A stretch of DNA of 52,995 bases, taken from assembly GCF_009391885.1 (NCBI RefSeq), contig NZ_VZII01000022.1, positions 1 to 52,995 of the forward strand. The letters run 5' to 3'. Shown here piece after piece: positions 35,894 to 45,948 of the stretch; the first letter of the stretch is position 1; every line of letters starts with the position of its first letter. Source of the DNA: Pseudomonas sp. MN1F (GTDB taxonomy: Bacteria > Pseudomonadota > Gammaproteobacteria > Pseudomonadales > Pseudomonadaceae). Under the pieces are notes generated by a model. That model worked only from the letters and a program-made list of their open reading frames with translations. It did no database searches and was not told the DNA's origin. Position numbers and translations under genes: made by a program.

Positions 35894-36008
35894 CCACAAC
35901 AATAATCGACACGCTTACAGGAGCATTGATTGGCGTCACAGCTGTTCAAGGAGATGTTGTCTAGGCTGGACAATACGGCAGCGGCCGATATTTCCCACCC
36001 AGCTTGGG

Positions 36009-36270
36009 AGTTGATCATGACGGAGCCCATCGCCGTGGTACAGATCTGGCAATACCTTTTTGGCGGACTAAAGGCGGTATTGCACTGATCATGCTGGCCA
36101 TATTTGGCCTGTTTTATGTGGCTCGTGCACTATGGCCACCTGTCACAGGCACTACAGTTATTTAATTTTGTTGCTCTGTCCGCTGACGCAACTCTTCGGG
36201 CACAACCATGGCGGGTATTCTCACCAGAAGGGTGAAAACTCGTCCAAACCGGACAACAAAGGGAACTACT
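36009..36270 (+). pseudogene. Frameshifted DUF2933 relic upstream of the Cu ATPase
   Basis: [20 protein letters not shown] then [15 protein letters not shown] resembles the start of DUF2933 proteins. After two frame changes (near 36123 and 36160) the typical second half appears: [19 protein letters not shown]. Compare with the intact copy at 41100 (YLLLLACPLMHVFMHRGHGG). The start codon seems lost (GTT GAT CAT). Its last part is in frame with the Cu ATPase, so the ATPase frame is open to 36132 and could be wrongly annotated with this extra N-terminus. Confidence 0.55.
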
Positions 36271-36272
36271 TC

Positions 36273-38654
36273 ATGCACACCGAATCGTGCCAGCATGACC
36301 ATGACCATGACCATGACCACTCGCACCCGCATGAGCAACCGGATGGTAGTCAGCGCGATTTGGTATGCGGTATGACGGTGCCACCGGATAGTCGCTACTT
36401 CGAGCTATACGAGGGAAGGACATACCGCTTCTGCAGTGAAAAGTGCCTGACGAAATTCCGCGCAGCGCCTGTGCATTATCTTAGCCCTCCCCAGGACCAA
36501 GAACACGCGGGCCATCTCCACTCGGCTGCCCCGCAGCCAAGCAACGCGGCGGACGCCGAATACACTTGCCCGATGCATCCCCAAATCCGCCAGCGTGGGC
36601 CGGGCAGTTGCCCAATCTGTGGCATGGCCCTAGAGCCGGTAATACCGGAGCTTGAGGAAGACGAGAACCCGGAACTCAAGGACTTCTCCCGCCGCTTCTG
36701 GTGGACCTTGCCCCTGACGGTCATCGTGACCGTGTTGGCCATGACTGCCCACCAACTCCAATTGCTGCATGGTGCCACACAGAATTGGGTGGAGTTGATT
36801 CTGGCCACTCCCGTGACACTATGGGCTGGCTGGCCGTTTTTCGTGCGTGGGGTCGCATCGATTCGTAATCGCAGCCCGAATATGTGGACCCTGATAGGTT
36901 TGGGAACGGCTGCGGCGTACCTATACAGCGTTGCGGCCACAGTGTTCCCGCAGGTTTTCCCGACGACTTTCATGCAGGATGGCCGCATCGGTGTCTACTT
37001 CGAAGCGGCTGCAGTCATCATCTCATTAACGTTGCTCGGCCAAATGCTCGAGCTCAAGGCGCGCTCACAAACCTCCGCCGCCATCAAGTCGCTCCTGGGT
37101 CTTGCCCCCAAGACGGCCCGTCGCATCGGGGCCGATGGTCAGGAGGAAGATATTCCGCTCACCCACGTGCATACGGGCGACCACCTGCGCGTTCGCCCTG
37201 GCGAGAAGGTGCCGGTCGACGGGGTGGTCCTGGAAGGCGAAAGTGCTATCGATGAATCCATGCTGACAGGCGAGCCCGTGCCAGTGATGAAGAAAGCTGG
37301 GGATGCACTCATCGGTGCCACGCTGAATACCCACGGCAGCCTTGTGATGGCGGCGCAGAAGGTCGGCGCCGAGACAGTGCTCTCGCAAATCGTGCAGATG
37401 GTCGCGCGGGCTCAGCGCTCGAAAGCCCCGATGCAGCGGATGGCGGACACCGTGGCCGGCTATTTCGTCATGGGGGTGATTCTGGTCGCGCTGGTCACGC
37501 TCTTCGGCTGGGGGCTTTTCGGACCGGAGCCTGGCTGGGTCTTCGGCCTGATCAATGCGGTCGCGGTCCTGATCATTGCCTGCCCCTGCGCGCTCGGCCT
37601 AGCCACTCCCATGTCGATCATGGTCGCTACCGGGAAGGCTGCCAGCAGTGGCGTGCTCTTCCGAGACGCCAGTGCTATCGAGAACCTCTGCAAGATCGAC
37701 ACGCTGATCGTCGACAAGACCGGGACCCTCACCGAGGGCCGGCCAGTGTTTCATAGCGTGGTCGGTACCGGGCAGTTCATGCCACCCGAAGTCTTGCGCC
37801 TTGCCGCCAGCCTGGACCAAGGCAGCGAGCATCCGCTGGCACATGCGATTGTCGATCATGCGCGAGCGCATGGACACAGCTTGTCCAAGCCAGAGGCGTT
37901 TGAGTCGGGCTCTGGGATCGGTGTACGTGGCCAGGTGAACGGCAAACGGCTGCAGCTTGGCAACACGACCTTGATGGAAGAGGCTGGCCTCGACACCAGT
38001 CCGTTGCGAGACCGCGCCGAGCAGCTGCGTCTGGAAGGCATGAGTATCATGTACTTGGCCGTCGATGGCGTGCTCGCTGGCCTGCTAGCGGTGTCCGATC
38101 CGGTCAAACCCACCTCCAAGGAGGCGGTAACCCGGCTACAGGCAGAAGATGTGAAGGTCATCATGGCCACCGGCGACGGCCTGACTACGGCACGTGCGGT
38201 CGCGAAACAACTCGGCATCGAGGAAGTCCACGGAGAAGTGAAACCCGAGGACAAGGAGCAACTGGTGGCGCTCCTGCAGGGCGATAAGCGCCGGGTTGCC
38301 ATGGCAGGAGATGGGATCAACGATGCCCCTGCGCTGGCCCGGGCTGATGTCGGGATCGCCATGGGAACTGGCACCGATGTTGCCATGAACAGCTCCCAGT
38401 TGACGCTGGTCAAGGGCGACCTGATGGGCATCCTGCGGGCCAGAACACTATCCGTGGCCACGGTGAAGAACATGCGTCAAAACTTGGGCTTCGCATTCTT
38501 CTACAACGCTATGGGCATACCGCTGGCGGCAGGTTTGTTCTACCCGCTTACCGGCCATCTATTGTCACCGATGATTGCGGCATTGGCCATGAGCGTAAGT
38601 TCGGCTTCCGTGGTATTCAACGCACTGCGGCTGAAGCGCGTAGTCACAGACTGA
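36273..38654 (+). CDS. Cu+-type P1B-1 ATPase with YHS and HMBD domains
   Basis: The 793-residue protein starts at ATG 36273 with AAGGGAA nine bases upstream. The N-terminus has a His tract ([13 protein letters not shown]), a YHS domain (about 29-70; C32, C54, C58) and a heavy-metal-binding domain ([20 protein letters not shown], then GMALEPV, 97-123). Eight helices follow with TGEP, CPC at 437-439, phosphorylated D481 in [18 protein letters not shown], and C-terminal [11 protein letters not shown] and [15 protein letters not shown], the P1B-1 copper motifs. There is no HMA domain; a separate one follows at 38992. It exports Cu+ from the cytosol, perhaps to periplasmic proteins encoded nearby. 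Confidence 0.92.
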   Translation: MHTESCQHDHDHDHDHSHPHEQPDGSQRDLVCGMTVPPDSRYFELYEGRTYRFCSEKCLTKFRAAPVHYLSPPQDQEHAGHLHSAAPQPSNAADAEYTCPMHPQIRQRGPGSCPICGMALEPVIPELEEDENPELKDFSRRFWWTLPLTVIVTVLAMTAHQLQLLHGATQNWVELILATPVTLWAGWPFFVRGVASIRNRSPNMWTLIGLGTAAAYLYSVAATVFPQVFPTTFMQDGRIGVYFEAAAVIISLTLLGQMLELKARSQTSAAIKSLLGLAPKTARRIGADGQEEDIPLTHVHTGDHLRVRPGEKVPVDGVVLEGESAIDESMLTGEPVPVMKKAGDALIGATLNTHGSLVMAAQKVGAETVLSQIVQMVARAQRSKAPMQRMADTVAGYFVMGVILVALVTLFGWGLFGPEPGWVFGLINAVAVLIIACPCALGLATPMSIMVATGKAASSGVLFRDASAIENLCKIDTLIVDKTGTLTEGRPVFHSVVGTGQFMPPEVLRLAASLDQGSEHPLAHAIVDHARAHGHSLSKPEAFESGSGIGVRGQVNGKRLQLGNTTLMEEAGLDTSPLRDRAEQLRLEGMSIMYLAVDGVLAGLLAVSDPVKPTSKEAVTRLQAEDVKVIMATGDGLTTARAVAKQLGIEEVHGEVKPEDKEQLVALLQGDKRRVAMAGDGINDAPALARADVGIAMGTGTDVAMNSSQLTLVKGDLMGILRARTLSVATVKNMRQNLGFAFFYNAMGIPLAAGLFYPLTGHLLSPMIAALAMSVSSASVVFNALRLKRVVTD

Positions 38655-38917
38655 AATGGGCACACCGCAACCTATGAGAGGAAGTTCCGCCATCAGCGTT
38701 TCAACGCCTGATCCATATGACTGACTGTCTAGGGCTTTGGCCTTAGCGGGTATGTCCGCGAGTTCGGCGCCAATCTGGTCCTGATGGAGGACATCGGGCA
38801 ACTGCGACGTCCGCCATCTTCTGCCAAGATCGTAAGGGACAATTGTGATGCAGCAGGGGCCGCCGCCAGAGGAGTTGGACAAGATTTCAGGGCGAAGATA
38901 AATCCTTTGACCGGGCC
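38655..38917. other. Intergenic stretch without supported gene
   Basis: About 260 bp between the Cu ATPase and the copZ promoter. A long minus frame (38565-39128) crosses it but runs antisense through copZ and the ATPase end. I see no ribosome site or terminator. Confidence 0.4.
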
Positions 38918-38948
38918 TTGACCTTGTCATCGTGTCAAGGTTGAAGCT
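38918..38948 (+). promoter_or_regulatory. CueR/MerR-type promoter of copZ
   Basis: TTGACC (-35) opens the dyad ACCTTG-N9-CAAGGT, with GAAGCT 19 bp after the -35. This matches the layout of CueR-controlled promoters (TTGACCTT..AAGG, long 19-bp spacer, A(A/C)CCT-like -10). No cueR gene lies in the window. Confidence 0.65.
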
Positions 38949-38991
38949 GTAAATGCGGCGAGAAAAGCCGTACCAGCATGAGAGGCCCGCT

Positions 38992-39192
38992 ATGTTCGTT
39001 TTGGAAGTTTCCGGTATGGGATGTGGCAGTTGTGTCAACAAGATCACCAAGGCCATCCAGGCTGCCGATGGCGACGCGAAGGTGATCGTTGATCGTGCTG
39101 CCGGTACAGTGAGTGTCCAAAGCAACATCGAGGCGGAACGCGTCGGTGCACTGGTCCAGGCGCTTGGTTACCCAACCAAAGTCAGTCGCTAA
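38992..39192 (+). CDS. copZ: CopZ-like copper chaperone (HMA domain)
   Basis: The 66-residue protein starts at ATG 38992 (GAGAGG seven bases upstream; the frame also opens at 38953). It is a single HMA domain: MFVLEVSGMGCGSCVNKITK with C11 and C14, and the usual beta-alpha-beta pattern. It binds Cu+ in the cytosol and hands it to a Cu ATPase such as the one upstream, which lacks its own HMA domain. The CueR-type promoter suggests induction by cytosolic copper, separate from the periplasmic CopRS signal. Confidence 0.88.
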   Translation: MFVLEVSGMGCGSCVNKITKAIQAADGDAKVIVDRAAGTVSVQSNIEAERVGALVQALGYPTKVSR

Positions 39193-39457
39193 GTCTCGTT
39201 ACCGCTCAGATGGCAAGCCGCCGTGCCATGTTTCATGGCGCGGTTTCTTCATATACAGCCTGATGTCGACTGACTCCGGGTCGGGATAGCCAGCAATACT
39301 CCCCAAGAAATGGACGGCCTTCGATCACCCAGTGCCGAGTCAAGCTGTGGACGTTGACGCTGATCAAGAAAATGCTTCGCGATTGGTGTTTATCTTGAGT
39401 AAATGTATAGGCCAGCCTGGCTCACATACCCCGGCCCCTCGTTGGAGCTCATTCACA

Positions 39458-40480
39458 ATGATGACTGCCAAGCGGTTTAGTTCTATGGCCTTGGGGATAT
39501 CCCTGCTCATCCCTCTGGGGCTGGTCATGGCAAACCCTACGGGTAACGTCTACACGGCCAATGAACGGTCCGCTTCCATTAGCCAGGTAAATCTTGCGAC
39601 AGGTGATGTGAGCACGGTCGCCTTGCCGATCGCACCCCACAACCTACAGGTTTCGCCCGACGGCAGCTTGCTTCTGGTTGTTGGAGTGGCTGGACATGCG
39701 GGGCATTCGAGCGGTGAAAAGCCCGGTGGGCAGTTGCTGGTGTTCAGTACCAGCGCGCTGGACAGGCCACCGTTCAGCTTCCCGGCAGGCGATCACCCGG
39801 CTCATGTGGTCACCGACGTCACCGGGCTGCGAGCTTTTGTGACCGATTCCGCTGCCAACCAGGTGCGAGTATTTGACCTTGAGCAGCGAATCGAGTTGCC
39901 CGGTATTCCAACTGGGCGTTATCCCCATGGGCTGCGCTTGAGCCCTGATGGCCGGACACTCTATATCGCGAACATGAAGAGCGACAGCGTATCGCTTATC
40001 GATGTCGTCACACTCAAAGAAACCGCGCAGATTCCCGTGGGCAAAGGCCCTGTCCAGGTCGGCTTTGCCCCTGACGGTCGCCTGGCATTCGTCTCGCTCA
40101 GTGCGACAAATCAGCTTGGCATCATCGACACGGCCAGACGCAAGGTGATCAGCAAGGTTGATGTCGGCCGCACGCCAATCCAGATGATGGCCACCGTTGA
40201 CGGTCGCCAGGTCTATGTCGCGAATCAGGGCAGTGGCCAGAATCCGGACGACCGAGTCTCCATCGTAGATCTCCAGACGCGTAGCAGCCTGGGCACCGTG
40301 ACCACCGGCAAGGGTGCCCATGGTGTGGCCATCAGCAGCGACGGCGCTTATGTGTTTGTCAGCAATATTGAAGCGGGCACCGTATCTGTCATCGATACGA
40401 GCAGCCGAAAGGTCGTTGCTACCCATAAGGTTGGCGCCGGGCCAAACGGGATCAGCTTCGAGCCGCCGAGTGCCCAATAA
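39458..40480 (+). CDS. Secreted YVTN-type beta-propeller protein
   Basis: The 340-residue protein starts at the paired ATG (39458/39461), giving a signal peptide MTAKRFSSMALGISLLIPLG ending near VMANP. About six repeats follow, with YVTN-type pattern: VYTANERSASISQVNL, LRLSPDGRTLYIANMKSDSV, RLAFVSLSATNQLGIIDT, QVYVANQGSG, and YVFVSNIEAGTVSVIDT. It is probably a periplasmic seven-bladed propeller. Such proteins occur in metal and copper gene clusters, but the role is unknown. No heme-binding CxxCH is present. GGAG lies about eleven bases before the start. Confidence 0.82.
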   Translation: MMTAKRFSSMALGISLLIPLGLVMANPTGNVYTANERSASISQVNLATGDVSTVALPIAPHNLQVSPDGSLLLVVGVAGHAGHSSGEKPGGQLLVFSTSALDRPPFSFPAGDHPAHVVTDVTGLRAFVTDSAANQVRVFDLEQRIELPGIPTGRYPHGLRLSPDGRTLYIANMKSDSVSLIDVVTLKETAQIPVGKGPVQVGFAPDGRLAFVSLSATNQLGIIDTARRKVISKVDVGRTPIQMMATVDGRQVYVANQGSGQNPDDRVSIVDLQTRSSLGTVTTGKGAHGVAISSDGAYVFVSNIEAGTVSVIDTSSRKVVATHKVGAGPNGISFEPPSAQ

Positions 40481-40618
40481 TAGCCCGTCGGTGTACAACC
40501 CGAGCACGACGCGAAAAATGAGCATTCACGCCGGCGCAGTAATTTGCTTGTCGTGCCAGGTGAGGCCTAGCGCCCAGACCAAGGCATCCGGCTTTAAAAC
40601 AGTGCTAAGGAGATGATG

Positions 40619-41074
40619 ATGAACAACGTTCGAAATTTACTGATCGGACTTTGTTTGGCCGCAGCGTCCGTGGGCGCCATGGCGCAAAACACCGATGAAC
40701 ACTCGACACATCACCCGGCCGATGCGCCAAGCGCGGCGGCTACCGAGAAGACGCCTTCTCAGCCAATGGACAAAGGGCAAATGGCGGCGATGGACCAGCA
40801 AATGAAGGCCATGCAAGCCATGCACGAAAAGATGGCTGCAGCCAAAACGCCGGAAGCCCGTCAGGCGTTGATGGCCGAGCATATGGCGCTGATGAAAAAT
40901 GGCATGGCCATGATGAAGTCCATGGAGGGTGGCATGCCTGAAATGGGGGGCATGCATGGCGGCATGGGCGGGGATATGGCCGCCCGCCACCAGATGATGG
41001 AAAAGCGCATGGACATGATGGAGTCGATGATGCAGATGATGATGGACCGCATGCCATCTGCTGCATCGAAGTAA
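40619..41074 (+). CDS. Met/His-rich periplasmic protein
   Basis: The 151-residue protein is best started at the third ATG (40619), six bases after AAGGAG. Signal peptide MNNVRNLLIGLCLAAASVGA ends MAQ. The mature part is rich in Met: MKAMQAMHEKMAAAKTPEAR, then MALMKNGMAMMKSMEGG, MPEMGGMHGGMGGDMA and MMEKRMDMMESMMQMMM, with a His cluster DEHSTHHPAD. It probably binds Cu+ in the periplasm, like other Met-rich copper buffers. I recognise no named family with confidence. DUF2933 and ICMT-like genes follow within 25 bp, so it is probably the first of a three-gene operon. Confidence 0.8.
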   Translation: MNNVRNLLIGLCLAAASVGAMAQNTDEHSTHHPADAPSAAATEKTPSQPMDKGQMAAMDQQMKAMQAMHEKMAAAKTPEARQALMAEHMALMKNGMAMMKSMEGGMPEMGGMHGGMGGDMAARHQMMEKRMDMMESMMQMMMDRMPSAASK

Positions 41075-41099
41075 CCCATCTCCTTTCCCAGGAGTCGCT

Positions 41100-41375
41100 A
41101 TGAACCCTCACTTCGATGAAAACGGCTCACCACACAGTTTCTGGCGTTCACGCTATGCAATCGGCCTGGTGGTAATCGGTGGGATCGCCGTCTACTTCCT
41201 GCTCACCGAGCACCTTGCCCATGTCGTTGGAGCCCTGCCTTATCTGTTGTTGCTCGCCTGTCCGCTGATGCATGTCTTCATGCATCGAGGACATGGGGGA
41301 CACCATCACCAGGGCCAGAGCAAACCGGCCCCCTCCGATAAGGCTGATATCCATAAGCCGGGAGATCCATCATGA
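41100..41375 (+). CDS. DUF2933 membrane protein
   Basis: The 91-residue protein is of the DUF2933 family: FWRSRYAIGLVVIGGIAVYF, LLTEHLAHVVGALPYLLLLA, CPLMHVFMHRGHGGHHHQG. One or two helices are predicted and a His-rich C-terminus. These proteins occur next to copper-resistance genes; the exact function is unknown. It overlaps the next gene by four bases. A decayed copy lies before the Cu ATPase. Confidence 0.85.
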   Translation: MNPHFDENGSPHSFWRSRYAIGLVVIGGIAVYFLLTEHLAHVVGALPYLLLLACPLMHVFMHRGHGGHHHQGQSKPAPSDKADIHKPGDPS

Positions 41376-42031
41376 ATCATGGTGAAAGCGCGTATGGCCT
41401 CTGGTCGCTGGTTTTCATCAACTCCGCGATCTTCATCATGTTTGCCTTCAGTTTCTTCAAGCCGGCAACGGCGAGAGACTGGAGGAGCTTCGGTGCATTC
41501 TCGGCCTTCATCGTTGCCCTGTTTGTGGAAATGTATGGCTTCCCCCTGACGATCTATCTGTTGTCAGGCTGGTTGCAGGCCAGGTTCCCCAACCTCGATC
41601 TGCTTTCCCACGAATCCGGCCATCTGTGGTCGACGTTGCTCGGTGACCAGGGCAACCCACACTTCAGTGTTTTGCACATTGCCAGTTACCTATTCCTGGG
41701 TTTCGGCTTCTATTTGCTTTCTGCCGCCTGGAACGTGCTATATCACGCGCAACGCCGCCGTTCACTTGCAACGGTCGGGCCCTATGGCTGGATCAGACAT
41801 CCGCAGTACGTGGCATTTGTGCTGATTCTTCTGGGCTTTCTCCTTCAGTGGCCGACGCTGCTGACGCTGGCAATGTTCCCGGTGTTGCTGGTGATGTACG
41901 GGCGTTTGGCGGTTTCCGAAGAGCGGGAAATGCACAAGCAGTTTGGCGCTGCCTACGAAGCTTATACCCGCGTTACGCCTAGGTTCGTTCCGCACCTGCG
42001 CGAAAGGTTGGGTGGGGGTCATAGAGGCTGA
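41372..42031 (+). CDS. Isoprenylcysteine methyltransferase-like membrane protein
   Basis: The 219-residue protein has about five helices and the ICMT/PEMT C-terminal motif: GPYGWIRHPQYVAFVLILLG and SEEREMHKQFGAAYEAYTRV then TPRFVP. The RHPQY and E-x-E motifs bind S-adenosylmethionine in this family. Bacteria lack prenylated Cys proteins, so the substrate is unknown. It is regularly paired with DUF2933 in copper clusters and is coupled to it here by an ATGA overlap. Last gene of this operon; convergent with cusF. Confidence 0.83.
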   Translation: MNHGESAYGLWSLVFINSAIFIMFAFSFFKPATARDWRSFGAFSAFIVALFVEMYGFPLTIYLLSGWLQARFPNLDLLSHESGHLWSTLLGDQGNPHFSVLHIASYLFLGFGFYLLSAAWNVLYHAQRRRSLATVGPYGWIRHPQYVAFVLILLGFLLQWPTLLTLAMFPVLLVMYGRLAVSEEREMHKQFGAAYEAYTRVTPRFVPHLRERLGGGHRG

Positions 42032-42402
42032 AGCGTAGGACGAAGGAGCTACATGCCAGGAGGGTTTCAGCGGCAGTGTTTCTAGCGGGAATAGGGTATC
42101 CAAAGTCTGTTTGCTCGGATAACACTCTGAGTTGTCGCGGGTTTTCTTGTCGACAAGCTCGGTGGAATCCTTGTTGGCGTTCGGATAACTCAGGCAGTTG
42201 GATGACTTTGCGATGCCCTGTCCGCTTTCGACCCATATAGATCGTGATGCACGAAGATCTCTGCTCAAACGTCAGCTACTACTCTGATCTGAATGCATCC
42301 CGGCTACAGAGCGCAAAGACCAACTAGCGTCCCGAGGCACAGAGCTGAAGGCGGCGCGGTCAGGAATTGCGGCAGCACTTTTTCCAAAGTTTGGCTAAAT
42401 GA
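42032..42402. other. Intergenic stretch without supported gene
   Basis: About 370 bp between the convergent ICMT-like and cusF genes. A minus frame (41762-42268) enters the methyltransferase antisense and is not credible. A 12-bp palindrome CTTGTCGACAAG lies near 42146. Nothing else stood out. Confidence 0.4.
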
Positions 42403-42430
42403 CCCTGCCTATCAGCTCTAATAGGCAGGG
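42403..42430 (-). terminator. Hairpin after cusF
   Basis: Perfect 10-bp stem CCCTGCCTAT/ATAGGCAGGG with an 8-base loop, 15 bases after the cusF stop. There is no clear T-run on either strand, so termination strength is uncertain. Confidence 0.5.
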
Positions 42431-42445
42431 TTAGAAGTCAATCCG

Positions 42446-42793
42446 TCACTGCTTGCGAATGCCTACGATCGTCGCTGTGCCCCCATTCATTCGGAAATCG
42501 AAGCTGACCTTGTCGCCTACCTTGAGTCCCTTGAGTTGCTGCTCGGTAGCGCTGAAGCCCATGGTCATTGCCGGCCATTTCAGGGCTGATACTGGTCCAT
42601 GCGCCAAGGTAACTTTACCTGGTTCCAAAGCTTTGATGGTTCCCTCAGCCGATGCAGTCGGAGCCGCCTGGCTGCCTTGGGTCTCGTTGCCTTCCATGGG
42701 CATATTCTTCATATCCGTGCCATACATGTCTTGGGCCTGCACCGCCGCCGCAACGGCGAACACCAGGCCAGCGCTGATCAGTAGCTTCTTCAT
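42446..42793 (-). CDS. cusF: CusF-like periplasmic copper-binding protein
   Basis: The 115-residue protein has signal peptide [20 protein letters not shown], a Met-rich linker ([13 protein letters not shown]), and a CusF OB-fold domain: [20 protein letters not shown] then MTMGF. The Cu+/Ag+ site residues H65, W73, M76 and M78 are all present with the spacing of E. coli CusF. It carries copper to CusB/CusA in the periplasm. It overlaps cusA by four bases and ends the operon. Confidence 0.93.
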   Translation of the reverse strand: MKKLLISAGLVFAVAAAVQAQDMYGTDMKNMPMEGNETQGSQAAPTASAEGTIKALEPGKVTLAHGPVSALKWPAMTMGFSATEQQLKGLKVGDKVSFDFRMNGGTATIVGIRKQ

Positions 42794-45700
42794 CGGGTTA
42801 CTCCTGTTTGGGGGTTATCGTGTACAGCGAGTCCGCGGCGCCTGACGAGCCAGTAAGCCGCAGGGATTACAAATAGTGAGAGCAAAGGCGCGGTGAGCAT
42901 GCCGCCGACCATGGGTACAGCGATCCGGCTCATGACTTCGCTGCCGGTACCGCTACTCCAGAGGATTGGCATCAAGCCTGCGACGATCACTGCTACGGTC
43001 ATGGCTTTGGGGCGGATGCGCTGCACGGCCCCTTCGCGGATAGCATCCAGAAGCGCAGGTTGCCCCTGCGTACCGTTGCCGTTTCGTTCAGTCCAGGCAT
43101 TGTTGAGGTAGATCAGCATGATGACTCCAAACTCTGCTGCGACCCCAGCCAAGGCGATAAAACCGACACCCGTGGCCACCGACAGGTTGTAGCCCATCAT
43201 GTACAGCAGCCATACGCCGCCGGTTAGCGCAAATGGCAAGGTAGCCATGATCAGCAGCGCTTCACCGAGGCGGCCAAACGTGAGGTAGAGAAGGACGAAA
43301 ATAATGGCCAGCGTCGCCGGTACTACCCATGCTAAGCGCGCATTGGCGCGCTCCAGGTATTCGAACTGCCCGGAATAGCTCAAGCTTATGCCAGGATCGA
43401 GCTTCACCTGCTGATCGACTAGCCGGCGCAGGTCGGCAACGACGGAGGACAGGTCCCGTCTCCGCACGTCGATATACACCCAGCCCGAGGGGCGCGCGTT
43501 TTCACTCTTGAGCATGGGTGGACCGTCCGCAATACGCACCCGTGCCACGGTTCCCAGTGTGATTCGCCCCCCTTGGCTGGTGTAAATCGGTAGCTGCCGC
43601 AGGGCATCAACAGAGTCACGCCACTCCCGTGGGTACCGAACACTGATGGGATATCGCGCCAGGCCTTCTACGGTTTCGCCGATGTTTTCGCCCCCAACGG
43701 CGCCGGCAACAATCGCTTGGACATCAGCAATGTTCAGGCCGTAACGCGCTGCGAATTGGCGGTCGATATCCAGATCGATGTAGCGTCCACCGGTTAATCG
43801 CTCGGCGAGGGCGGAAGTCACCCCTGGAACCGTTTTGGCCACCTTCTCGATAGCCAGAGTCACCCGGTCGATCTCATTCAAATTGCTGCCGGCAACCTTT
43901 ACGCCGATCGGGCTTTTGATACCGGTTGCGAGCATGTCGATACGGTTTCGAATCGGTGGGATCCAGATATTGGTTAGCCCAGGTACCTGCACGGTACGGT
44001 CCAGCTCTTCGATCAGCTTCTCAGTGGTCATCCCTGCTCGCCACTGATCCTTCGGTTTAAGTCGGACAGTCGTCTCGAACATCTCCAGCGGGGCCGGGTC
44101 GGTCGCTGATTCAGCCCGGCCCGCTTTACCGAAGACACTGGCGACCTCCGGTACCGTTCGGATCAGCCGGTCCGTACGTTGCAAAAGCTCAGAGGCTTTC
44201 TGCGCCGAAAGACCTGGCAGGGCAGTCGGCATGTACAGCAAATCGCCTTCATCCAGTGGCGGCAAGAATTCGCCGCCGAGCTGGCTCAGGGGCCAGACAC
44301 TGCTGAGCAAAATCAACAGTGCACCCGCCAACGTGAGCTTTGGCCGGCGTAGAACGATCTCCAATGCTGGGCGATAGAGCCGTATCAGGGTTCGATTGAG
44401 TGGGTTGCGCTCTTCTGCCGGTAAACGACCCCGAATCCAGTACCCCATCAGCACGGGTACCAGGGTAACCGAAAGGCCCGCTGCTGCTGCCATTGCATAA
44501 GTCTTGGTGAATGCGAGGGGCGCAAACAGCCTTCCCTCCTGAGCCTGCAAGGTGAATACCGGTATGAAGGACAGCGTAATGATCATGAGGCTGAAGAACA
44601 GCGCAGGCCCGACCTCGACTGCTGCCTCAGTCATCACTTTCCAATGATCTTCGCCACGCAACGACTTTCCAGGGTGCCACGTATGCCAAGCCTCAACCCG
44701 TTTGTGCGCGTTCTCAATCATCACCACAGCGGCGTCCACCATCGCACCGATTGCAATGGCTATGCCCCCAAGCGACATGATGTTGGCGTTGATGCCCTGG
44801 TGGCGCATGACGATCAGGGCAATGAGGACACCAACCGGAAGCGAGACGATGGCGACCAACGATGAGCGCAGATGCCAAAGAAATGCAGCGCACACCAGTG
44901 CGACCACGATGAACTCTTCAATCAGCTTCTGGCTCAGATTTTCCACAGCACGATCGATCAACTGGCTACGGTCGTAGGTAGTGACCAGCTCGACCCCGGC
45001 AGGCAGGCTTTTTTCCAGCGATTCAAGCTTGGATTTGACGTGAGCGATGGCATCTTTCGCATTCTTGCCACTGCGCAGAATTACTACGCCGCCCACCGCT
45101 TCGCCCTGTCCATCAAGCTCGCCGATGCCGCGACGTGCCTCAGGGCCCAGCTGTACAGTGGCTACATCGCCCAGTGTTACGGGTATACCCTTCGCAGCCA
45201 GGCGCAGGGGAATGGCTCGGAAATCATCGAGTGACTTCAGATAGCCGGAAGCCCTTACCATGAACTCAGCTTCGCCTTGTTCGAGCACGCCGCCACCGGT
45301 TTCCTGATTGGCCTTGGCGATGGCGTCCGAAACCTCAACTTGAGTGATTCCCAAGCTGGCCATGCGCAGCGGATCGAGCACTACCTGGTACTGCTTGACC
45401 ATCCCGCCTATCGTCGCCACTTCGGCAACGTCCGGAAGAGTTTTCAACTCGAAGCGCAGGAACCAGTCCTGAAGGCTGCGCAGCTGTGCCAGGTCATGGG
45501 TACCACTGCGGTCCACCAGCGCATACTGGTAGATCCAGCCTACACCAGTGGCATCGGGTCCGAGCACTGGCTTAGCGGACGCCGGTAATCGAGACTGAAC
45601 CTGGCTTAGGTATTCGAGCACCCTGGACCGCGCCCAATAGAGATCTGTGCCGTCCTCAAACAACACATATACGAAGCTGTCTCCAAATGCTGAAAAGCCC

Positions 45701-45948
45701 CGCACTGTCTTGGCTCCGGGTACGGAAAGCATTGTGGTGGTCAGGGGATATGTCACCTGATTTTCCACGATCTGCGGTGCCTGCCCTGGGTAGGAGGTGC
45801 GGATAATCACCTGCACATCTGACAGGTCAGGCAACGCGTCGATCGGCAAACTGCGCAGAGAGAAAACGCCCCAAGCTACGGCAAACAGTGTTGCCAGCAG
45901 GACCAGGACGCGGTTGCCAACCGACCAACGAATCAGGTTCGCGATCAT
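42790..45948 (-). CDS. cusA: CusA, Cu+/Ag+ RND exporter
   Basis: HME-RND pump of 1052 residues. TM4 carries [20 protein letters not shown] with D405 and E412 but no Asp at the CzcA D402 position, the monovalent type. The three periplasmic copper methionines of E. coli CusA, M573 ([10 protein letters not shown]), M623 ([10 protein letters not shown]) and M672 (RIDMLATG), are conserved at the same residue numbers. It exports Cu+/Ag+ with CusB and CusC. Four-base overlaps on both sides (cusB, cusF) show tight translational coupling. Confidence 0.96.
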   Translation of the reverse strand: MIANLIRWSVGNRVLVLLATLFAVAWGVFSLRSLPIDALPDLSDVQVIIRTSYPGQAPQIVENQVTYPLTTTMLSVPGAKTVRGFSAFGDSFVYVLFEDGTDLYWARSRVLEYLSQVQSRLPASAKPVLGPDATGVGWIYQYALVDRSGTHDLAQLRSLQDWFLRFELKTLPDVAEVATIGGMVKQYQVVLDPLRMASLGITQVEVSDAIAKANQETGGGVLEQGEAEFMVRASGYLKSLDDFRAIPLRLAAKGIPVTLGDVATVQLGPEARRGIGELDGQGEAVGGVVILRSGKNAKDAIAHVKSKLESLEKSLPAGVELVTTYDRSQLIDRAVENLSQKLIEEFIVVALVCAAFLWHLRSSLVAIVSLPVGVLIALIVMRHQGINANIMSLGGIAIAIGAMVDAAVVMIENAHKRVEAWHTWHPGKSLRGEDHWKVMTEAAVEVGPALFFSLMIITLSFIPVFTLQAQEGRLFAPLAFTKTYAMAAAAGLSVTLVPVLMGYWIRGRLPAEERNPLNRTLIRLYRPALEIVLRRPKLTLAGALLILLSSVWPLSQLGGEFLPPLDEGDLLYMPTALPGLSAQKASELLQRTDRLIRTVPEVASVFGKAGRAESATDPAPLEMFETTVRLKPKDQWRAGMTTEKLIEELDRTVQVPGLTNIWIPPIRNRIDMLATGIKSPIGVKVAGSNLNEIDRVTLAIEKVAKTVPGVTSALAERLTGGRYIDLDIDRQFAARYGLNIADVQAIVAGAVGGENIGETVEGLARYPISVRYPREWRDSVDALRQLPIYTSQGGRITLGTVARVRIADGPPMLKSENARPSGWVYIDVRRRDLSSVVADLRRLVDQQVKLDPGISLSYSGQFEYLERANARLAWVVPATLAIIFVLLYLTFGRLGEALLIMATLPFALTGGVWLLYMMGYNLSVATGVGFIALAGVAAEFGVIMLIYLNNAWTERNGNGTQGQPALLDAIREGAVQRIRPKAMTVAVIVAGLMPILWSSGTGSEVMSRIAVPMVGGMLTAPLLSLFVIPAAYWLVRRRGLAVHDNPQTGVTR

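Noticed and set aside
36295..36325. Short tandem repeat (ATGACC/CATGAC units) looking like a microsatellite
   Set aside because: It encodes the His/Asp tract at the N-terminus of the Cu ATPase, a normal metal-binding feature.
38565..39128. 187-codon minus-strand frame across the gap before copZ
   Set aside because: It runs antisense through copZ and the ATPase end and shows no domain; the gap portion alone is not convincing.
41762..42268. 168-codon minus-strand frame past the ICMT-like gene
   Set aside because: Half of it is antisense to the methyltransferase, and the rest has no ribosome site or recognisable pattern.
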